Assembly: GCF_003160695.1 (NCBI RefSeq) | Contig: NZ_QGDD01000003.1 | Span: 1 to 64,000 of the forward strand | Origin: Nocardioides silvaticus | GTDB lineage: Bacteria; Actinomycetota; Actinomycetes; Propionibacteriales; Nocardioidaceae | Direction of reading: 5' to 3' | Length of the DNA: 64,000 nt | Shown here: positions 26,442 through 35,314 of the stretch, one piece after another | Layout: every line of letters begins with the position of its first letter | Position numbering within the stretch: the stretch's first letter is position 1 | Position numbers and translations under genes: made by a program | The notes under the pieces: model-generated | What the model was told of the DNA's origin: nothing | The model's input: the letters and a program-made list of their open reading frames with translations, nothing else | The model's database searches: none

Positions 26442-26464
26442 ACGACAACGACGGCGGACCCGGC

Positions 26465-27427
26465 TCAGCCGGCGAGCAGCTCGACCAGCAGGTCGGCGAC
26501 CATCTCCTGCTCCGGCGCCAGCGGGTGGTACGGCGCCGCCTCCGGCGGCCGGACGGACCCGTCGGCGATCCACGGGTCGTCGCTGCAGAGGTCGTGCCCC
26601 TCGGTGGCGGCGAAGACGTCGACGTACTCGACCCCCGCGGCCGTCGCCGCCGCGCGCAGCTGTTCGGTGAGCTGCTCGTTGACCGTCCTGGCCACCCCGG
26701 CGTCCCCGCGCGCGACGGGCAGCGAGGCGCACCCGCCGCGCTCGGGCGCGATCTGGGGGTAGCCGACCACGACGACCCGTGCCTGGGGTGCGCGCTCGAG
26801 CACGGCGTCGATGCCGGCCACCAGCCGCTGCCGGATCCGGTCCATGGTGCGCTCCGCGTCCGCCGGGTCGTCGCCGGCGACCTCGGCGCAGGGCGCGTCG
26901 GCCTGCTCCCGCGAGACCGTCCAGCCGCACCCCTGGACGAGGCCCGCGAACAGGCCGAAGTCGTTGCCGCCGAGCGAGATGGTCACCAGGTCCGTGTCCG
27001 CGGACACCGCGTCCAGCTGGGGCGGCACGGTCTCTCCTGTCATGGTGGCTTGGCCCCGGGCCAGGTCGCGGGTCGTCGCCCCACCACAGCTCACGTCGGT
27101 CAGCTCGAGGGACAGCCGCTCCGCGACCAGCGCGGGGTAGTTCTCCGCCGAGCGAAAGCAGCCGTCGGTGAAGTCGGTGGACGACCCGACCAGCGGCGCC
27201 GCGGTGTAGGAGTCCCCGAGCGCGACGTACGACCCGCCCACCTGCAGTCCGGCGTCGCTCGACCCTCCGGACGCGTCCGAGCCGGTCGACTCCGCGGAGC
27301 CGCCCGAGCCGCCCGAGTCGCCCGCCCCGCCCGACCCGTCCCCGTCACCGGCACAGCCCGTCAGCGCGGCAACCAGCGTCACGGCGACGACGGCGCGCAA
27401 GGTCCGGCGGGGAGAGGTACGACGCAT
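26465..27427 (-). CDS. SGNH/GDSL-family lipoprotein esterase
   Basis: This 320-aa protein has a lipobox at ALTGC (Cys25) and a Gly/Ser-rich linker to about residue 60. The SGNH hydrolase domain follows: block I GDSYT with Ser73, block III GGND, and a C-terminal Asp-His in PYHPLAPEQE. Several Cys pairs (for example DGCF and DVSCGG) suggest disulfides outside the cell. It is probably a lipase or esterase anchored on the outer face. I chose the ATG at 27427 because the 16 residues upstream would break the signal peptide. Confidence 0.88.
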   Translation of the reverse strand: MRRTSPRRTLRAVVAVTLVAALTGCAGDGDGSGGAGDSGGSGGSAESTGSDASGGSSDAGLQVGGSYVALGDSYTAAPLVGSSTDFTDGCFRSAENYPALVAERLSLELTDVSCGGATTRDLARGQATMTGETVPPQLDAVSADTDLVTISLGGNDFGLFAGLVQGCGWTVSREQADAPCAEVAGDDPADAERTMDRIRQRLVAGIDAVLERAPQARVVVVGYPQIAPERGGCASLPVARGDAGVARTVNEQLTEQLRAAATAAGVEYVDVFAATEGHDLCSDDPWIADGSVRPPEAAPYHPLAPEQEMVADLLVELLAG

Positions 27428-27449
27428 CACTCCACGGTACGGAGCGCAC

Positions 27450-28625
27450 CTATTCCGACGGCTCCGGCGAGACACCCAGCGCGATCGTCAGCGCCAGCAC
27501 CTTCTGCGGGTCCTCGAGCTGGTCGCCGAAGAGGTCGCGCAGCTGCGCCATCCGGTAGCGCACCGTCTGCGGGTGCACGAACAGCGCGGCCGCGATGTCG
27601 TCGCGCCGACCCTGGTGCAACAGCCAGGCGCGCAGCGTCTCGGCGAGCTTCGCCGCGCTGGCCGGCCGCAAGCCGGACAGCGGCGCGAGCACCGTCGTCC
27701 GCAGGTCCGCCAGGGCCTCGGGGTCGGCGGTCAGCACCAGCTCGGGCAGGTGCGCCTCGGTGTCGGCCTCCAGCCCGCGCTCCTGGGCCCGCAGCGCCCG
27801 GTCGTACGACGACCGCACCTGCAGCCACGGACGCGACGGACCCACCAGGCACTCCCGACCCTCGACCGCGCGGAGCAGCGCCGACCGCCTGCGTCCGTGC
27901 GCGTCCGGCACCATCAGCAGCACGGCCGCGTCGAGCTCGGGCAGGTCGGTCGCCTGCAGGGTGCCCGTGTGCACCAGCTGGAGCACCGACCCGACCTCCG
28001 ACTCCGGCACGATCACCGCGGTCAGCGTCGACGGCGGCGCCCAGTCCGCGCGCTCGGCGGCCGCGACGACGGTCTTCTCCGGCGCACCGGTCAACAGGTG
28101 GCGGGAGATCCGGTCGAGCAGCCGCTGCTTCACCCGCCCGGCCGTCGCCGACTCGTCGCCGTGGCCGGAAACGCTGGCGGCCGAGACCTCGTCGATGTAG
28201 GCCCAGACCGCCTGCGCGAAGGACGCCATCACCTCCGCGTCGACGCCGTTCTCGACCGCCACCGCCGACAGCCGCTGCCAGGCCACGCCCGCGCCGATCC
28301 GGTAGGCCGAGAGCAACGCCTCGGAGCTGCGCCCGCTGCGCGCCTCGCCGCGCCCGAGCTGGTAGGCGCCCTCGATCGCGGGCACCACCCTCGGCTCGCC
28401 CTCGCGCCGCCGCTCGGAGACCTGCGAGAGGAACCCGCCGAGCGCCAGCTGCACGGCCGACCGGATGGTCTCCCCCATCGGGCCGCTGAACGCGTCGGTG
28501 TAGCTCGGCACCTCCTCGATCACGGCGGCCACGACGTCCTCGGCGACGGTCGGCAGCGCGGCCCGCATCGCGACGACGAGCTCGGGCGGCAGCACCAGGT
28601 CGCTGACCGAGCTGCGACGCGCCAC
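27450..28625 (-). CDS. PucR-family transcriptional regulator, FasR/MabR-like
   Basis: This 391-aa regulator has an N-terminal ligand/GGDEF-like region and a C-terminal PucR helix-turn-helix (LRAWLLHQGRRDDIAAALFV... QTVRYRMAQLRDLFGD). FasR and MabR, members of this class, control fatty-acid synthesis in actinobacteria in response to acyl-CoA. The divergent desaturase operon and the TTTTTGT...ACAAAAA dyad between them argue for a lipid-responsive role. I use the GTG at 28625; a GTG at 28682 would put the dyad inside the coding region. Confidence 0.85.
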   Translation of the reverse strand: MARRSSVSDLVLPPELVVAMRAALPTVAEDVVAAVIEEVPSYTDAFSGPMGETIRSAVQLALGGFLSQVSERRREGEPRVVPAIEGAYQLGRGEARSGRSSEALLSAYRIGAGVAWQRLSAVAVENGVDAEVMASFAQAVWAYIDEVSAASVSGHGDESATAGRVKQRLLDRISRHLLTGAPEKTVVAAAERADWAPPSTLTAVIVPESEVGSVLQLVHTGTLQATDLPELDAAVLLMVPDAHGRRRSALLRAVEGRECLVGPSRPWLQVRSSYDRALRAQERGLEADTEAHLPELVLTADPEALADLRTTVLAPLSGLRPASAAKLAETLRAWLLHQGRRDDIAAALFVHPQTVRYRMAQLRDLFGDQLEDPQKVLALTIALGVSPEPSE

Positions 28626-28637
28626 GCCCTCACCCCG

Positions 28638-28660
28638 TTTTTGTCCGCAGCGCACAAAAA
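28638..28660. promoter_or_regulatory. FasR/MabR-like operator between PucR regulator and desaturase operon
   Basis: TTTTTGTCCGC (28638-28648) and GCGCACAAAAA (28650-28660) form an inverted repeat matching at 10 of 11 pairs. The right half also pairs with GTGCGC (28661-28666). The TTTTGT-N9-ACAAAA core resembles the MabR operator TTTTGT-Nn-ACAAAA as I recall it. It lies 13 nt from the regulator start and 62 nt from the ferredoxin reductase start. Confidence 0.65.
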
Positions 28661-28722
28661 GTGCGCTTGGATTCACCGTCACCTGTCATGACCTTACCGC
28701 TCTGATCAGGAAGTGTGGGGGT

Positions 28723-29856
28723 GTGAGTTCCAGCAGTCTCTCCACCCCCTTCCTCGTCCGCAGCGCGCAGCGCGGCCGCCGGGACGGGCTGCGACGCCGC
28801 CTGCGCGCGATGGCCGACGCCGCCGTCACCCCGCTGTCGATCGACGACGTGCTCGACCAGTTCCACCCGCTGCGCGCCGGCACCGAGCTGCGCGGCCGGA
28901 TCGTCGCGGTCGAGCCCGAAACCTCCGACGCCGCGACCATCGTCATCAAGCCGGGCCGGGACTGGAACGGTCACGAGCCGGGCCAGTACGTCCAGGTCGG
29001 CGTCGACGTCGACGGCGTCCGCCTCTGGCGCTGCTACTCGCTGACCCACGGCCCGCGCCCGGACGGCCACATCAGCATCACCGTCAAGGCGATCCCCGGC
29101 GGCGTGGTCTCCCACCACCTGGTGCGCAAGGTCCGCGCCGGGGAGCTGGTGCACCTCCAGCAGCCCGCCGGCGACTTCGTGCTCCCGATGCCGATCCCGC
29201 AGCAGCTGCTGCTGGTGACCGCCGGCTCGGGCATCACGCCGGTCATCGGCATGCTGCGCAACCTGTTCTCGAAGGCCGTCGCGCCGACCACCGACATCAC
29301 CCTCGTCCACGTCAACCAGGCCGAGCCCCACTCGATCTTCAAGGACGAGCTGCGCGCGCACGCCGCCGCCGGCCGGATCCGCCTGGTGGAGCACTTCGAC
29401 GACCGCGACGGGCTGCTCGACCTGGCCCGCCTCGAGTCGCTCGTGCCCGACATCGGCGCCCGCACGGCGTACGCCTGCGGCCCGAGCGGCCTCCTCGACG
29501 CCCTCGAGCAGTGGTACGACGAGCGCGGGCTCGCCCTCAGCACCGAGCGCTTCCGCCCGGCCCTGCTCACCGAGGCGGGCGAGGGCGGCTCGGTCGCCTT
29601 CGCCGACGGCACCGTCGTCGAGGCCGACGGCGCCACCCCGATCCTCGACGCCGCCGAGGAGGCCGGCGTCCTCATGCCCAGCGGCTGCCGGATGGGCATC
29701 TGCATGGGCTGCGTTCTGCCGATGAAGGAGGGCGCTGTGCGCGACCTCCGCACCGGTGAGACCACCGTCGCCGTGCCCGGCGAGACCGACCCGGGCGGCG
29801 TGAAGATCCAGACCTGCATCAGCGCAGCCGCCGGCGACTGCCACCTCGACCACTAG
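28723..29856 (+). CDS. Ferredoxin reductase with C-terminal 2Fe-2S domain (desaturase electron donor)
   Basis: This 377-aa protein starts at GTG. It has an FAD-binding domain (RCYSLTH near residue 105), an NAD-binding domain (TAGSGITPVIGML) and a plant-type 2Fe-2S domain with CRMGICMGC plus a later Cys in QTCIS. It passes electrons from NAD(P)H through FAD and the cluster to the di-iron desaturase whose gene follows 8 nt later. This matches the DesA3-Rv3230c pairing known from mycobacteria. Expression is likely set by the operator at 28638. Confidence 0.92.
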   Translation: MSSSSLSTPFLVRSAQRGRRDGLRRRLRAMADAAVTPLSIDDVLDQFHPLRAGTELRGRIVAVEPETSDAATIVIKPGRDWNGHEPGQYVQVGVDVDGVRLWRCYSLTHGPRPDGHISITVKAIPGGVVSHHLVRKVRAGELVHLQQPAGDFVLPMPIPQQLLLVTAGSGITPVIGMLRNLFSKAVAPTTDITLVHVNQAEPHSIFKDELRAHAAAGRIRLVEHFDDRDGLLDLARLESLVPDIGARTAYACGPSGLLDALEQWYDERGLALSTERFRPALLTEAGEGGSVAFADGTVVEADGATPILDAAEEAGVLMPSGCRMGICMGCVLPMKEGAVRDLRTGETTVAVPGETDPGGVKIQTCISAAAGDCHLDH

Positions 29857-29864
29857 GAGATCCC

Positions 29865-31109
29865 ATGACTGCCATCACCAAGAAGGCCGAGAACCCGATC
29901 GCCCACCTCAGCCCGGAAGACATCGAGGAGATCGGCAAGCGCCTCGACGCCATCCGCCAGGAGGTCATCGACTCCCGCGGCGAGTCCGACGCGGCCTACA
30001 TCCGCCGGATGATCAAGACCCAGCGCTACCTCGAGCTCGGCAGCCGGGCCGTCCTGCTCGGCAGCGTGTTCCCGCCGGCGTTCGTCGCCGGCACGATCGG
30101 CCTCTCGATCTCCAAGATCCTCGACAACATGGAGATCGGCCACAACATCCTCCACGGCCAGTGGGACTGGATGCGCGACCCGAAGATCCACTCCTCGGTC
30201 TGGGAGTGGGACAACGCGACCCCTTCGGAGGCCTGGAAGCACTCGCACAACCAGATCCACCACACCTACACGAACATCCTCGGCAAGGACAACGACCTCG
30301 GCTACGGCATCATGCGCGTCGACGAGGGCCAGCGCTGGGCGCCCGCCCACCTGGGCCAGCCGCTGTGGAACTTCATCAACGCCTGCTTCTTCGAGTACGG
30401 CATCGCGGCGTACGACCTCGACCTCGGCCGCCACCTGCAGATGCCGAAGGAGCGCCGGCCCGAGTCCTTCAAGAAGGGCCTGTCCGCCACGCTGCAGAAG
30501 ATCCGCAAGCAGGCGACCAAGGACTACGTCGTCCACCCGCTGCTGTCGGTGCCGACCGGCTCGTTCGTCTCGACCCTTGCTGCGAACTTCATCGCCAACA
30601 TCGTCCGCAACCTCTGGTCGCACTCGGTCATCATGTGCGGGCACTTCCCCGAGGGCGTCGAGACGTTCGAGAAGGCCGCGATCCCGGACAAGGAGACCCG
30701 CGGCGAGTGGTACCTCCGCCAGATGCTGGGCTCTGCCAACATCTCCGGCTCCAAGGCCATGCACGTCATGACCGGCAACCTCAGCCACCAGATCGAGCAC
30801 CACCTGTTCCCGGACCTGCCGAGCAACCGCTACGCCGAGGTGGCGCCGAAGGTGCGCGCGCTCTTCGACGAGTACGACCTCACCTACTGCAGCCGCCCGC
30901 TGGTGCCCCAGGTCTACTCGGCCTGGCACAAGGTCGTGCGGCTCTCGCTGCCCAACGGCTGGCTGGCCACCACCAACGCCAAGAACCTGCCGCAGCAGCT
31001 GGTCGCGCTCTACAAGATCACCACGGCCGACAAGCGCAAGCGCCGCGTCATGCTGAAGCTGCTGGAGCGCAAGGCCAAGCAGGAGCAGGAGTACGTCGCC
31101 GCGGCCTGA
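29865..31109 (+). CDS. Acyl-CoA (delta-9 type) fatty acid desaturase
   Basis: This 414-aa integral membrane di-iron enzyme has three His boxes: HNILH, HNQIHH and HQIEHH, with two hydrophobic pairs of membrane helices. It introduces a cis double bond into acyl-CoA or acyl-lipid chains using O2 and electrons from the adjacent reductase, so it tunes membrane fluidity. An 18-bp perfect palindrome starts at its stop codon. The length and boxes match actinobacterial DesA3-like linoleoyl/stearoyl-CoA desaturases. Confidence 0.93.
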   Translation: MTAITKKAENPIAHLSPEDIEEIGKRLDAIRQEVIDSRGESDAAYIRRMIKTQRYLELGSRAVLLGSVFPPAFVAGTIGLSISKILDNMEIGHNILHGQWDWMRDPKIHSSVWEWDNATPSEAWKHSHNQIHHTYTNILGKDNDLGYGIMRVDEGQRWAPAHLGQPLWNFINACFFEYGIAAYDLDLGRHLQMPKERRPESFKKGLSATLQKIRKQATKDYVVHPLLSVPTGSFVSTLAANFIANIVRNLWSHSVIMCGHFPEGVETFEKAAIPDKETRGEWYLRQMLGSANISGSKAMHVMTGNLSHQIEHHLFPDLPSNRYAEVAPKVRALFDEYDLTYCSRPLVPQVYSAWHKVVRLSLPNGWLATTNAKNLPQQLVALYKITTADKRKRRVMLKLLERKAKQEQEYVAAA

Positions 31110-31126
31110 TCGTTCTCGAGAACGAT
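31109..31126. promoter_or_regulatory. 18-bp perfect palindrome after the desaturase
   Basis: ATCGTTCTCGAGAACGAT begins on the last base of the desaturase stop codon and lies 51 nt before the next gene. It may be a short terminator hairpin or an operator for the lipoprotein gene; with no loop, an operator is more natural. Confidence 0.5.
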
Positions 31127-31177
31127 TCGGAGGCCGGTCCCGCATGAGGTGCGGACCGGCCGGGGACGGTGCTGGCC

Positions 31178-31798
31178 ATGAACCTCCAGCCCCTCGCCCC
31201 GATCCTCCCCCTCGCCGCGCTCGTCGCCGCGTTCACCGCCTGCCAGCCCGCCATGGGCGGCGAGCCTGACACCGACGTCGCCGCGCCGGTGCTCGTCTCC
31301 GACGACGCCTCCCTGGCCTGGTCGGTCCAGCTCGACGAGGACTGGTCGCCCACCCACGCCGTCGCCGTCGGTGACGTCGTGGTCGTCTCCTCCAGCTGGG
31401 AGATCGACGAGGGCACCGCGATCACCGCCTACGACGCCGACGGCTCGGTGCTGTGGCAGGAGTCGGCCTACGGCGGTGCCCTGCTCGCCCCGGTCGGCTA
31501 CGACCAGGTCCTCATCTGCGACTCCGAGAAGTCCTGGACCGTCGCGACCTCCGACGGCTCGCTCATCAGCGACGGCGCCGCCGACGACGAGCGCTGCCCC
31601 GTCGCCGACGACGAGGCCGGCATCCCCGTGCCGCGCAACGACGAGGCCTACACGGTGAAGAAGGACCGGATCGTCGTCGACGGCCCGCGCATGGACTACG
31701 ACGTCGCCCTCGACCAGCCGGTCGACGAGATCTGGGGCGTCGACGCCGGCATCCTCACCTTCGTCGACAAGACCGACACCATCCAGCTCTACCGGTAG
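31178..31798 (+). CDS. Lipoprotein with PQQ-like propeller strands
   Basis: This 206-aa protein has a signal peptide ending in FTAC (Cys22), giving a lipid anchor. The rest contains repeated W/V-rich strands such as LAWSVQLDEDW, ITAYDADGSVLWQESAYGG and SWTVATSDGSL, in the style of PQQ/beta-propeller repeats, but only about two or three blades are present. Its role is unknown. Its stop is followed 2 nt later by the 62-bp tandem repeat block. Confidence 0.72.
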   Translation: MNLQPLAPILPLAALVAAFTACQPAMGGEPDTDVAAPVLVSDDASLAWSVQLDEDWSPTHAVAVGDVVVVSSSWEIDEGTAITAYDADGSVLWQESAYGGALLAPVGYDQVLICDSEKSWTVATSDGSLISDGAADDERCPVADDEAGIPVPRNDEAYTVKKDRIVVDGPRMDYDVALDQPVDEIWGVDAGILTFVDKTDTIQLYR

Positions 31799-31800
31799 TC

Positions 31801-32244
31801 CCCCGGTGGTCGAGCCCGTCGAGACCCTCACCGCGTCTCGATACGACAACCAAGTCCCACCGCCCCGGTGGTCGAGCTTGTCGAGACCCTCACCGCGTCT
31901 CGATACGACGACCAAGTCCCACCGCCCCGGTGGTCGAGCTTGTCGAGACCCTCACCGCGTCTCGATACGTCGTCGCTCGTCCCTCGCGACGCCTACTCGA
32001 CGACCAAGCCCCACCGCGTCTCGATACGACGACCAAGTCCCACCGCCCCGGTGGTCGAGCTTGTCGAGACCCTCACCGCGTCTCGATACGTCGTCGCTCG
32101 TCCCTCGCGACGCCTACTCGACGACCGGCCCCACCGCGTCTCGATACGTCGTCGCTCGTCCCTCGCGACGCCTACTCGACGACCAAGCCCCGCCCTTCGG
32201 TCGTCGAGTAGCCCGAGCCGCTAGGCGTGGACGTATCGAGACGC
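31801..32244. repeat. 62-bp tandem expansion of the intergenic repeat family
   Basis: GGTGGTCGAG recurs at 31805, 31867 and 31929 (62-bp steps) and again at 32050. Units contain GTCGAGCTTGTCGAGACCCT, CGCGTCTCGATACG and, in later copies, a GTCGTCGCTCGTCCCTCGCGACGCC... half ending CTACTCGACGACC. The block closes with a canonical GGTCGTCGAGTAG...GTATCGAGACGCC copy (about 32199-32244). It fills the whole gap between two plus-strand genes; I see no gene in it. Confidence 0.85.
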
Positions 32245-32289
32245 CTGTAACCTGCCCGCCCCCGGCACCCCGGTGGCACCCTGGACCCC

Positions 32290-33894
32290 GTGCTCACCGT
32301 CTTCACCAACGCCCACGTCTTCGACGGACACCGCCACCTCGGCCCGCCGTCGACCGTGGTCATCGAGGGCGACAAGATCGCCGCGGTCGGCGACGTCGAC
32401 CCGCCCAGCGGCGCACGGGTCGTCGACGTGGCCGGGGGGCTCCTGGCCCCCGGCTTCGTCGACGCCCATGTGCACGCCGTGCAGGGCGGGCTCGAGCGGA
32501 TCCGGTGCGACCTGAGCGAGCTGCGGACCGAGCCGGAGTACCTGGAGCGCATCGCGTCGTACGCCGCCGACCACCCGGACGAGGAGTGGGTCCGCGGTGG
32601 CGGCTGGGCGATGGCGGCGTTCCCGGGCGGTACGCCGACGGCGGCCTCGCTCGACCGGATCCTCCCGGACCGGCCGGTGTTCCTCCCCAACGCCGACCAC
32701 CACGGCGCCTGGGTCAACAGCGCCGCGATGCGGATCGCCGGGATCGACGCCGGCACCCCGGACCCGGACGACGGCTTCCTCGAGCGGGACACCTCGGGTG
32801 CGCCGACCGGCATGCTCCAGGAGGGCGCGATGGGGCTGGTCACGCGGCACCTCCCGGCCACGTCGCAGAGCGAGCTGAGCGCCGGCCTGCTGGAGGGCCA
32901 GCGCTACCTCCACTCACTCGGCGTCACCGCCTGGCAGGACGCGATCGTCGGCGCCTACTCGGGCATGGAGGACATCGGCCCGACGTACGCCGCTGCCGCC
33001 CGCGACGGCGTGCTGACCGCCCGCGTGGTCGGCGCGCTGTGGTGGCAGCGCACCCGCGGGCTCGAGCAGGTCGACGACCTGCTGCGCCGGCGCGACGAGC
33101 TGAGCGGCGGGCGGTTCTCCGCGACCGCGGTGAAGTTCATGCAGGACGGCGTGGTCGAGAACGGCACCGCCGCGCTCGTCGAGCCCTACCTCGACCGCTG
33201 CGGGCACGCCACCGACAACGCCGGCATCTCCTTCGTCGACCCCGCCGACCTGCGCCGCGCCTTCCACGCGCTCGACGGCCACGGGTTCCAGATCCACGTG
33301 CACGGCCTGGGCGACCGCGGGGTGCGCGAGACGCTCGACGCCTTCGAGGGCACCGACCCGGCGCACCGACACCACATCGCCCACCTCCAGCTGGTGCACC
33401 CCGACGACGTACCCCGGTTCGACCGGCTCGGCGTCAGCGCCAACATCCAGGCGCTGTGGGCGTGCCTCGACGACCAGATGGTCGACCTGACGCTGCCGTT
33501 CCTCGGCGAGGAGCGCAGCGGCCGGCAGTACCCGTTCGGCGACCTCCGCCGCGCCGGCGCCCGCCTCGTCGCCGGCAGCGACTGGCCGGTCAGCACACCC
33601 GACCCGCTCGCGGCGCTGCACACCGCCGTCCACCGCACGGCGCACGGCGAACCGGGCCGCGCCGGCAACGAGCCGTTCCTCCCTGACCAGGCGCTGGAGA
33701 TCGAGACCGCGTTCGCGGCGTACACCTCCGGCTCCGCGTGGATCAACCACCTCGACAATGCAGGACGCATCGCCCCTGGCGCCGACGCCGACCTCGTCGT
33801 CCTCGACCTCGACCCGTTCCAGGACCCGGGGACGATCGGTGCGACGACGGTGGTGTCGACCTGGGTGGCAGGAGAACCCGTTCACCGGCTCTGA
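32290..33894 (+). CDS. Amidohydrolase (YtcJ-like), second copy type
   Basis: This 534-aa metal-dependent hydrolase starts at GTG. The HxH motif is His60/His62 in DAHVHA. The substrate-side FQIHVHGLGD, HHIAHLQLV and the metal Asp region in VAGSDWPVSTPDPL follow the YtcJ family order. The N-terminal FTNAHVFDGHRHL and C-terminal LVVLDLDPF form the usual composite beta domain. It is a paralogue in family, but not a close copy, of the gene at 24978. The substrate is unknown. Confidence 0.88.
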   Translation: MLTVFTNAHVFDGHRHLGPPSTVVIEGDKIAAVGDVDPPSGARVVDVAGGLLAPGFVDAHVHAVQGGLERIRCDLSELRTEPEYLERIASYAADHPDEEWVRGGGWAMAAFPGGTPTAASLDRILPDRPVFLPNADHHGAWVNSAAMRIAGIDAGTPDPDDGFLERDTSGAPTGMLQEGAMGLVTRHLPATSQSELSAGLLEGQRYLHSLGVTAWQDAIVGAYSGMEDIGPTYAAAARDGVLTARVVGALWWQRTRGLEQVDDLLRRRDELSGGRFSATAVKFMQDGVVENGTAALVEPYLDRCGHATDNAGISFVDPADLRRAFHALDGHGFQIHVHGLGDRGVRETLDAFEGTDPAHRHHIAHLQLVHPDDVPRFDRLGVSANIQALWACLDDQMVDLTLPFLGEERSGRQYPFGDLRRAGARLVAGSDWPVSTPDPLAALHTAVHRTAHGEPGRAGNEPFLPDQALEIETAFAAYTSGSAWINHLDNAGRIAPGADADLVVLDLDPFQDPGTIGATTVVSTWVAGEPVHRL

Positions 33895-34026
33895 GAGTTG
33901 CTTTCTGGTGGATAACGCGTAACGTCGATAGTCCAAGTCGACGATTGGTCTAGCACCCCGGTCCCCGGCAACACCCGCCGTTCGTCGCGGCTACACCGAG
34001 GCACTCGCCTCATAAGGGGCCATCAC

Positions 34027-34476
34027 ATGTCGGACCAGCTCTTCGCGAACGACTACTCGGACGACGCGACAAGCCCCCCTCCCCGCATCCTGAAGTGGCG
34101 CCGCAACGGCGACGCCTTCGAGGGCCTCGTCGGCCAGGAGGTCGACCAGACCCTCGGCGCCACTTGGGTGCGCGCCCTGCCGGTCCCCCAGATGGACCTG
34201 GGCTTCGCCCCCGACCTCTCCGAGCCGGCTCCCGCCGAGCCCGTCGACGAGGAGGAGGCCCGCACCCGTAGCGCGATCACGCTGATGTACGAGCAGTACG
34301 GCCAGTACCACGAGGTCCTCGACGAGACCGACATCGCTCGCGTCGAGGTCATCGGCCGGATCGGCCGCGAGGTCGCGGAGTCGCTCGGCAAGGCGGTCGG
34401 CACGTCCGCCGTACGGCAGAAGGACGGGCTCGTCCGCGTCTGCTTCTGGCTGACCGACGACCCGTACGACGACTGA
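34027..34476 (+). CDS. Unknown acidic protein
   Basis: This 149-aa protein has a polar N-terminus, then ILKWRRNGDAFEGLVGQEVDQTLGATWVR. An acidic linker (PAEPVDEEEARTRS) and a C-terminal domain (YEQYGQYHEVLDETDIARVEVIGRIGREVAES) follow. It has no signal peptide. An ATAAGGGG-like stretch precedes the ATG. The 132-nt gap before it holds no clear repeat. The family is not recognised. Confidence 0.68.
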   Translation: MSDQLFANDYSDDATSPPPRILKWRRNGDAFEGLVGQEVDQTLGATWVRALPVPQMDLGFAPDLSEPAPAEPVDEEEARTRSAITLMYEQYGQYHEVLDETDIARVEVIGRIGREVAESLGKAVGTSAVRQKDGLVRVCFWLTDDPYDD

Positions 34477-34519
34477 CACATTCCTTCCCCGCAAGTTACC
34501 TGCGGGTAGTATCCGGGTC

Positions 34520-35314
34520 ATGAGCAACGTGACCTGCCACGTCGAGAACGGCATCGCCCACGTGCGGCTGGACCGGCCCGACAAGCTCAACGCGCTGACG
34601 CTGGCGATCCTCCAGGACCTGGTGACCACCGCCCGGGACTTGCGCAAGGACAAGGACCTGCGCGCCGTGGTCATCGCCGGCGAGGGCGACGCGTTCTGCG
34701 CCGGCCTCGACTTCGCGAACGTGCTGAAGAACCCCGCCGGCGTCGCGAAGGCGTTCGTGCCGCTGCCGTGGCGCGGCACCAACCTCTTCCAGGAGGCGTG
34801 CTGGGCGTGGCGCCGGGTGCCGGTGCCGGTCATCGCCGCCGTCCACGGCCACTGCCTCGGCGGCGGCCTCCAGATCGCGCTGGCCGCCGACTTCCGGATC
34901 GCCACTCCCGACTCGCGCTGGTCGGTGCTCGAGGGCAAGTGGGGCCTGATCCCCGACATGTCCGGCATCGTCAGCCTCACCGAGGTCGTCGGCATCGACC
35001 AGGCCAAGCTGCTCACCATGACGGCCGAGGTCTTCGACGGCAGCCGCGCCTCCGAGCTCGGCCTCGTGACCAAGCTCGACAACGACCCCGTCGCCGCCGC
35101 CGTCCGCCTCGCCGCCGACCTGTCGACGAAGTCCCCCGACGCCCTCGCCGCCGCCAAGCGCCTCTTCAACGCCAGCTACCACCGCTCCTCGCGCCGCACC
35201 TTCGCCCGCGAGCGCGTCGAGCAGGCCTTCCTCCTCGCCGCCCGCAACACGAAGGCGGCCCGCGAGGCGGCGTTCAAGAAGTCCGACGCCGCCTACGGGC
35301 CGCGGAGCCGCTGA
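34520..35314 (+). CDS. Enoyl-CoA hydratase/isomerase (crotonase family)
   Basis: This 264-aa crotonase-fold enzyme has oxyanion-hole segments GEGDAFCAGLDF and HGHCLGGGLQIALAADFRIA. The first catalytic Glu is plausible in SVLEGKWGLIPD; the second position is an Asp/Met region (PDMSG), closer to isomerase-type members. It acts on acyl-CoA thioesters in the cytosol. The short upstream region contains TACCTGCGGGTA, an imperfect dyad. Its last 22 bp overlap the end of the convergent LuxR gene. Confidence 0.88.
   Translation: MSNVTCHVENGIAHVRLDRPDKLNALTLAILQDLVTTARDLRKDKDLRAVVIAGEGDAFCAGLDFANVLKNPAGVAKAFVPLPWRGTNLFQEACWAWRRVPVPVIAAVHGHCLGGGLQIALAADFRIATPDSRWSVLEGKWGLIPDMSGIVSLTEVVGIDQAKLLTMTAEVFDGSRASELGLVTKLDNDPVAAAVRLAADLSTKSPDALAAAKRLFNASYHRSSRRTFARERVEQAFLLAARNTKAAREAAFKKSDAAYGPRSR

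Noticed and set aside
28626..28682. Longer start (GTG 28682) for the PucR regulator
   Set aside because: It would put the TTTTTGT...ACAAAAA dyad inside the coding region and add residues unlike the family.
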